Origin: Aestuariibaculum lutulentum
GTDB taxonomy: Bacteria; Bacteroidota; Bacteroidia; Flavobacteriales; Flavobacteriaceae
Length of the DNA: 64,000 nt
Assembly (NCBI RefSeq): GCF_032926325.1
Contig: NZ_CP136709.1
Coordinates: 3,380,501-3,444,500, forward strand
Direction: 5' to 3'
Translations under genes and position numbers: made by a program
In this document: positions 59,160-64,000 of the stretch, piece after piece
Layout: every line of letters starts with the position of its first letter
Numbering within the stretch: position 1 is the first letter of the stretch
Notes under the pieces: generated by a model
Database searches by the model: none
Told to the model about the DNA's origin: nothing
What the model saw: only the letters and a program-made list of their open reading frames with translations

Positions 59160-62100
59160 TTAATTAATACGGTATGCGTTTAATTTTCCGTTGTTAGCAG
59201 CTGCCAAAACCACCTTCCCATTGGAAGTTTCCAATAGAGCTAAATCTGTTATCTGACCCGAAAACAATATTCCTGAACGGTATGAAGGCATTGGATGAAA
59301 AGAACCATCGATTTTACCTTTTAAAAACAATCCGAAACCAGCATCATTACGAGGCGTTTCTACTTCTGAATTCATCAAATTACCCGCAATGATAATATCT
59401 TGAAATCCATCTCCATCAAAATCCTGAACTAACATGTCGTTAACCGAAGATACTTGTGCTTCAACTGGGAAAGATTTAAAAGCTAAATCCATATTGTTAT
59501 CGAAAGAAAAAGTTCCTGAAGCAAAATTGGTAGCTGCATACCTAACTTTCGCACTATCTAAAGCCTTTTTACCATAAACGTCTTGCAAAGTTGCTTTTGA
59601 AAATGCTGTATAGTTTGGAAATTTCTTTTTAATTGAAGGAATCTGATCTGATGAACACGATCTTCCGCGAACTGGATACAAGGTTTCCTGATTGTAATAT
59701 CCTAAAACAATGTCTGAAGAGCCATTTTCATCAAAATCATCACCATAAATTACAAACGGAAATTCGTGACTTGCCTGATATTTATAGTTTAAACCAAGGT
59801 TACCACCAATTATTTGCTTCGAACCATCTCCCTTTAAATCGGCTACCGTAACATGGTTCCACCACCCTATTTCTTTACTGGAATTGTTTATTTCAAAAGT
59901 TCCGTTATTATTCAATAGTGCGGTTATTGGCATCCATTCGCCAGAAATTAACAAATCTATTGTTCCATCGTTATTTAAATCGTTCCATTCTGCCGAAGTC
60001 ACCATTCCAATATTTTTAAGGCCCGGAGCAACTTTATTGGTAATATCTTTAAATGTTCCGTTTCGATTTTCTAAAATGAAAGATTCTCCTGTATTTGGGT
60101 AATTTTGAGGCGACAATCTACCCCCAACAAAAAGATCAAGATCTCCATCGTTATCGAAATCGGAAGCTGTTACACAAGAGCCACTTGCTATAATTTTTGG
60201 TAAGGCATTTATATTTTTATTAAATACCCCTTTTCCATCATTTAAATACAGTCTATCCTGATAATGCTCATTTCCTTTTGGCAATTCATTACCTCCGCTA
60301 ACCACATATAAGTCTAAATCGCCATCGGCATCAGCATCAAAAAATAACGCGCCCATGTCTTCATAAACCTTATCCTTTGTAAAACTTTGTTGAAAAGTAT
60401 CTACAAAAGTTCCATCGGCACTTTGAATAAACAGCTTTCCGGATTGTCCCATAGCGCCACCAACATAAAAATCGTCGTAACCATCGCCATTAACATCGCC
60501 AACGGTAATGAAGGGCCCTAAAGTGGACATTTTATGAGGAAGCAGTGTTTCTTTATCGAAATCGTTATACTCGTTTTCCTGATGTTTGTAATTTATGTTA
60601 AGCTTTTCGGTAACTTCCGTAAATAATACATCTTGCTTTGAATACGTATTATTTTTAGATGCGTTATTGTCGTTCTGAACAATGTTTAATATTTGATTCC
60701 CGTCAACATTGGTAAAAGTTTGTAGATGTCCTGAAGGCCAAACTACTTTAAGCGTATCTACTTTTTGTACATCTCCTAATCCAAAATGAACCCTTGGTTC
60801 GGTAGAAGATTCAAAACCTCTCGTTAAAAACAACTCCTGAATTTGCTTATCTTCTCCCGTGACAACGATAATTTTCGCCCCCACACCAAAATAATTATCT
60901 TTTTTAGCTTTTAAACTAACCGTTAAGTAGTTCGTATTTGAATATTGATTCGATTTATTTTCAAAGATTGAAGAAGTGGCATCAAGATTATTAACAATCA
61001 TGTCTAAATCTCCATCGTTGTCTAAATCGGCATAACTTGCTCCATTACTAAAACCTTTAAACGACAATCCCCAGTTCCCTTCACTTCTATCAAATTTCAA
61101 AGACTTCGAATTATGATACAAATAATTATCGACAGGTATTACTGGTAACTTACTTAAGGTTTCTGCAATATCATTTTGGGTAAGTTTATTGTAAGCCTGT
61201 TTTAATTTTAAATAAATAATAGCATCGTTGTCGTTAACATTTCTTCGTATACCGTTAGTTATAAAAATATCTTTCCATCCATCGTTATCAAAATCGAAAA
61301 ACAACGGCCCCCAACTCCATTCTGTTTTTGCTAAGCCTGCAAGGTAAGCCACATCACTAAAGGTTCCTGAGCCTGTGTTTACCTGCAAACTATTTTTCAT
61401 ATATTGATGATGCAGTCCTAAACGTACTGCCTCGTAAAATTTTTCGGTATTCATAGCCGACATATTTGCTTTTTCCTGATCGTTCTGACTGGAAGCCATA
61501 TCTACCTGTATTAAATCAATTAGCCCATCGTTATTAAAATCGGCTGCATCTGTACCCATACCAAAATTTGACGTATGGGTCATCATAACATCTATCTCAT
61601 TTTTAAAAGAGCCGTCCTTTTGATTGATGTATAAATAATCAGGCGCGTTAAAATCATTCGAGACATATATATCTGGCCAGCCGTCGTTATTAATATCACT
61701 TATACTTAGACCTAATGAAAGACCGAAATTTAGTATTCCAGAAATTTCAGTAACATCTGTAAATTTATTATTCCCGTCATTTCTAAATAATTTATCTGAA
61801 TCTTCTAAGGAAGGATTATTTTTTTTATCGGCATAATAGTCATTACCAATTTGAAATGGTGTAGGCGGATAGTTTGCCACATATAAATCAAGATCACCAT
61901 CGTTATCGTAATCGAAGAAAGCAGCTTGAACAGAATGCCCGTTATCTGCTATATTATAATTTTTGGCACTTTCTCTAAATGTATTATTGCCTTTATTAAT
62001 GAAGAGTTCGTTTTCTCTGCTTTGTCCAGGACCAGAATAACACACATAAATATCTAAAAGTCCGTCATTGTTAACATCGGCCATGGTAACACCGTTCGCC

Positions 62101-62498
62101 CATTTGCCTTTAGTTCCAATCGTACCAGAGCTTTCACTAATATCTTCAAACTGTAAACTACCTTGATTTAAGTACAAGGCATTTTTCACCATATTTCCAG
62201 TAAAATATAGGTCAGGAAGTCCGTCATTATTTATATCTCCAGTGGCCACTCCCCCACCAAAGTACATATACGGAAAGGTATAGTAATTGAAGGTTTTAGT
62301 TTCGGTAAGTACGTTTGCGAACTTAACATTTGAAGAATCTGAATTTACTTGAACAAAAATATCGTCGGTTTTATCCCACGAGGGTAACATCTTATTAGAG
62401 TGTCTATTACAGGACCACAAAAAAATCAGACCTAGTAATATTACAATTCTATTGTTTTTTTTTCTTTTAATTATGGTTGTTAGGGAAGAAACAAGCAT
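59160..62498 (-). CDS. FG-GAP/VCBS repeat lipoprotein with UnbV domain (copy 2)
   Basis: A 1112-residue protein with a lipobox-like IFLWSC after a basic N terminus. The layout equals the neighbour: FG-GAP repeats (DINNDGLPDLYFTGN, DYDNDGDLDLYVANYP, DFDNDGWKDIFITNGIRRNV), an ASPIC/UnbV-like segment with VHFGLGDVQKVDTLKVVWPSGH, and a second set of repeats ending near LNAYRIN. It is a paralogue, not a recent duplicate, because identity is patchy outside the repeat cores. It follows susD with an intervening hairpin and is presumably part of the same transcript. A shared role on the cell surface with copy 1 is likely; the ligand is unknown. Confidence 0.9.
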   Translation of the reverse strand: MLVSSLTTIIKRKKNNRIVILLGLIFLWSCNRHSNKMLPSWDKTDDIFVQVNSDSSNVKFANVLTETKTFNYYTFPYMYFGGGVATGDINNDGLPDLYFTGNMVKNALYLNQGSLQFEDISESSGTIGTKGKWANGVTMADVNNDGLLDIYVCYSGPGQSRENELFINKGNNTFRESAKNYNIADNGHSVQAAFFDYDNDGDLDLYVANYPPTPFQIGNDYYADKKNNPSLEDSDKLFRNDGNNKFTDVTEISGILNFGLSLGLSISDINNDGWPDIYVSNDFNAPDYLYINQKDGSFKNEIDVMMTHTSNFGMGTDAADFNNDGLIDLIQVDMASSQNDQEKANMSAMNTEKFYEAVRLGLHHQYMKNSLQVNTGSGTFSDVAYLAGLAKTEWSWGPLFFDFDNDGWKDIFITNGIRRNVNDNDAIIYLKLKQAYNKLTQNDIAETLSKLPVIPVDNYLYHNSKSLKFDRSEGNWGLSFKGFSNGASYADLDNDGDLDMIVNNLDATSSIFENKSNQYSNTNYLTVSLKAKKDNYFGVGAKIIVVTGEDKQIQELFLTRGFESSTEPRVHFGLGDVQKVDTLKVVWPSGHLQTFTNVDGNQILNIVQNDNNASKNNTYSKQDVLFTEVTEKLNINYKHQENEYNDFDKETLLPHKMSTLGPFITVGDVNGDGYDDFYVGGAMGQSGKLFIQSADGTFVDTFQQSFTKDKVYEDMGALFFDADADGDLDLYVVSGGNELPKGNEHYQDRLYLNDGKGVFNKNINALPKIIASGSCVTASDFDNDGDLDLFVGGRLSPQNYPNTGESFILENRNGTFKDITNKVAPGLKNIGMVTSAEWNDLNNDGTIDLLISGEWMPITALLNNNGTFEINNSSKEIGWWNHVTVADLKGDGSKQIIGGNLGLNYKYQASHEFPFVIYGDDFDENGSSDIVLGYYNQETLYPVRGRSCSSDQIPSIKKKFPNYTAFSKATLQDVYGKKALDSAKVRYAATNFASGTFSFDNNMDLAFKSFPVEAQVSSVNDMLVQDFDGDGFQDIIIAGNLMNSEVETPRNDAGFGLFLKGKIDGSFHPMPSYRSGILFSGQITDLALLETSNGKVVLAAANNGKLNAYRIN

Positions 62499-62521
62499 CT
62501 TATTTAGTTTTTATGGTTTGA

Positions 62522-62557
62522 AAGTACCTGTTCAAATTTAGATTTGAACAGGTACTT
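62522..62557 (-). terminator. Long hairpin between susD and the FG-GAP gene
   Basis: A perfect 16-base stem (62522-62537 with 62542-62557) and a four-base loop, about 70 bases after the susD stop. On the minus strand no T run follows, so it may act as an mRNA-stabilising or attenuating structure that makes SusC/D more abundant than the downstream proteins, rather than as a full terminator. Confidence 0.6.
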
Positions 62558-62628
62558 ATTTTTATGGTTTTAAAAACATATTTTACTGATTATAATTCTA
62601 CTGTTTAACAATCTATATATTTTACTAA

Positions 62629-64000
62629 TTAATAACCTGGATTTGGATTCCAACCATTAATATCAAGGGCTCCTTGAGGAATTGGAAATAACTCATCTTG
62701 TCCTACTTTGAAACCTCTAGCCCCATACATTTGAGAACCTAAATCTCTACTAACAAAATTGAAGTAAGATGTAGCTTCAAGAGCCAATTCAATCCTCATT
62801 TCTTTGTAGATTAGTTCTCTTAATTCAGATTGACCTGGTAAGTAACCTAAAGTTGTTTGGATATCTGCCAATCCAGCTCTTTCACGAACCATATCTAAAT
62901 ACACTACCGCATTTTGTTGATCGTTAGCGCCTTCATTAAGTGCCTCTGCTTTAACTAACAACATTTCGGCAAAACGGATAATTTTAAAATTAACCGGACT
63001 ATCTAAAGAACCAGCTCCTGAAGCACCTGGGTTAATATATTTTACGTTACCATACATACTTCCTGTATTAGCATAATGTCCAGAATTTTCAGGATCGAAG
63101 ATATCTCCCAAAAATTCATCTCCTGGCTGTAATATAGTTGCCGGCAACCTTAAATCTCCAGCTTCATATGAATTCACTAAATCTTCAGAAGGTGCTGAGA
63201 ATCCCCAACCAAAAATAGCATCTTCGGCAGTTCCTATAGGTCCCCAAGTATCTGCTATCTGGTTACCATTCCATTGTCCGTTATCAGACCATTGATCCGG
63301 ACTAGAACCTGTATTATATTGAATTTCAAATAATGTCTCAATGTTATTATCGCCTTCGCCATTAAAGTTATTAGCATAATCTGGCACTAACGCGTAACTA
63401 GCAGGGCTCGCCATGATATCATCTACAATTTTACTAGCTTCTCCCCAGCGACCTGAATTCGCATATAATCTAGCCAATAACCCCTGGGCAGAACCTTTGG
63501 AAGCTCTACCTACATCGGCAGGCGCGTAATCTGAAGCATTTGGCAACAAATTAATTGCATCTAATAAATCTTCCTCTATGAATTTTAATACATCTGCTCT
63601 CGATGATCTAGGTAATGATTCGGTTGTTGCAGTTGGCACAAAATCATAAATTGGTAAACCACCCCATGTCATCGTTAAATTATAGTAATTTAAGGCTCGA
63701 ATAAATTTAGCTTCACCTAGAACTCTATTTTTCAAGGCTTCATCCATATCAATATCTGGTACCTTTGTCAAAACCACATTAGCTCTTAAAACACCAGGCC
63801 AAATCGCTTTCCAATAATCATTTAATCTACCATTAGACGCATCAGATGTAAAATCCTGAAATTGCAACATAGCTGCTTGATCTCCAGAACCAAAACCACC
63901 TTTAATGGCATCACCTCCAGCAAGATTTCCAAGAATTGGATAGGCAAAACCATAATAGAATAAATTCTGAAATGGATCATAAGCTGCATTAACTGCAATC
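62629..64000 (-). CDS. SusD/RagB-family nutrient-binding lipoprotein (cut by right edge)
   Basis: The frame is open to the right edge; about 457 codons are visible and the N terminus is missing. The annotated-looking start at 63870 is internal, since in-frame sequence upstream (AVNAAYDPFQNLFYYGFAY and so on) continues the SusD fold. The visible part has WKAIWPGVLRANVVLTKVP, GEAKFIRALNYYNLTMTWGGLPI, GSAQGLLARLYANSGRWGEA, the C-terminal VNFKIIRFAEMLLVKAEALNEG and the end QDELFPIPQGALDINGWNPNPGY. SusD proteins sit on the outer membrane and form the lid of the SusC transporter, so a SusC gene is expected upstream, beyond the window. The substrate is unknown; it is transcribed with the FG-GAP, YyaL and haloperoxidase-like genes. 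Confidence 0.94.
   Translation of the reverse strand, partial: IAVNAAYDPFQNLFYYGFAYPILGNLAGGDAIKGGFGSGDQAAMLQFQDFTSDASNGRLNDYWKAIWPGVLRANVVLTKVPDIDMDEALKNRVLGEAKFIRALNYYNLTMTWGGLPIYDFVPTATTESLPRSSRADVLKFIEEDLLDAINLLPNASDYAPADVGRASKGSAQGLLARLYANSGRWGEASKIVDDIMASPASYALVPDYANNFNGEGDNNIETLFEIQYNTGSSPDQWSDNGQWNGNQIADTWGPIGTAEDAIFGWGFSAPSEDLVNSYEAGDLRLPATILQPGDEFLGDIFDPENSGHYANTGSMYGNVKYINPGASGAGSLDSPVNFKIIRFAEMLLVKAEALNEGANDQQNAVVYLDMVRERAGLADIQTTLGYLPGQSELRELIYKEMRIELALEATSYFNFVSRDLGSQMYGARGFKVGQDELFPIPQGALDINGWNPNPGY

Noticed and set aside
55593..62498. The two FG-GAP genes as an assembly duplicate
   Set aside because: Layout is the same but the sequences differ throughout, including signal peptides and linkers.
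63870..64000. A start codon for the SusD gene at 63870
   Set aside because: The frame stays open to the window edge and the upstream residues continue the SusD fold, so this is an internal Met of a truncated gene.
1..64000. CRISPR arrays, insertion sequences or prophage genes
   Set aside because: No regularly spaced repeats, transposase, integrase or phage structural genes were found on either strand.

Overview
The window looks like chromosomal DNA of a marine-type flavobacterium (Bacteroidota). The evidence is low GC, many lipoprotein signals, a SusD protein, FG-GAP lipoproteins, dense glycoside hydrolase operons, TAnnTTTG-type -7 promoter elements and almost no Shine-Dalgarno sequences. 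There is no rRNA, intact tRNA, transposase or CRISPR array in it.

Region 1 (1-32.1 kb) is a polysaccharide utilization locus that fits N-glycan or glycoprotein catabolism. A minus-strand operon from 22.4 to 3.0 kb encodes two-domain GH92 alpha-mannosidases, a sodium/solute symporter, a GH130 N-glycan mannoside phosphorylase, a CBM9-like lipoprotein, a GH18, a GHL10-like protein, a glycosylasparaginase, a GH20 hexosaminidase and two GH29 fucosidases. A GH3 enzyme and a fourth GH92, cut by the left edge, follow. A LytS/LytTR-type two-component pair is transcribed away from the operon. Next come a NagB-LmbE fusion for GlcNAc/GlcN catabolism, a third fucosidase, an Asp-box (sialidase-fold) protein and a FucP-type fucose permease. 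Together they would strip fucose, possibly sialic acid, mannose and GlcNAc, cut GlcNAc from Asn, import the products and feed them to glycolysis. No SusC/SusD pair lies inside this part.

Region 2 (32.1-51.6 kb) is the most striking part: a compact stress or dormancy island around a PAS-rich histidine kinase and a REC-CRP/FNR fusion regulator. It encodes an L,D-transpeptidase, a CBS protein, a coiled-coil protein with an ABC1/UbiB kinase, an sll1863-like coiled-coil protein, an Mla-type lipid transporter, PepSY-like and BON proteins, CbpA/CbpM, an MscS channel, a CDP-alcohol phosphatidyltransferase, a metallophosphoesterase, a TerB-like protein and three tandem-domain universal stress proteins. 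Nine FNR-like palindromes (TGATnnnnATCA, one with a mismatch) sit before essentially every transcription unit except the sensor/regulator operon. Each lies at the same distance (29.5 bp, box centre to first base) from a TAnnTTTA-like -7 element. That is class II activator geometry and defines a self-contained predicted regulon, including one apparent non-coding transcript.

Region 3 (51.9-64 kb) is a second minus-strand operon: a SusD protein cut by the right edge, two long FG-GAP/UnbV lipoproteins, a YyaL-type thioredoxin-domain lipoprotein and a vanadium-haloperoxidase-fold lipoprotein. SusC presumably lies just beyond the right edge.
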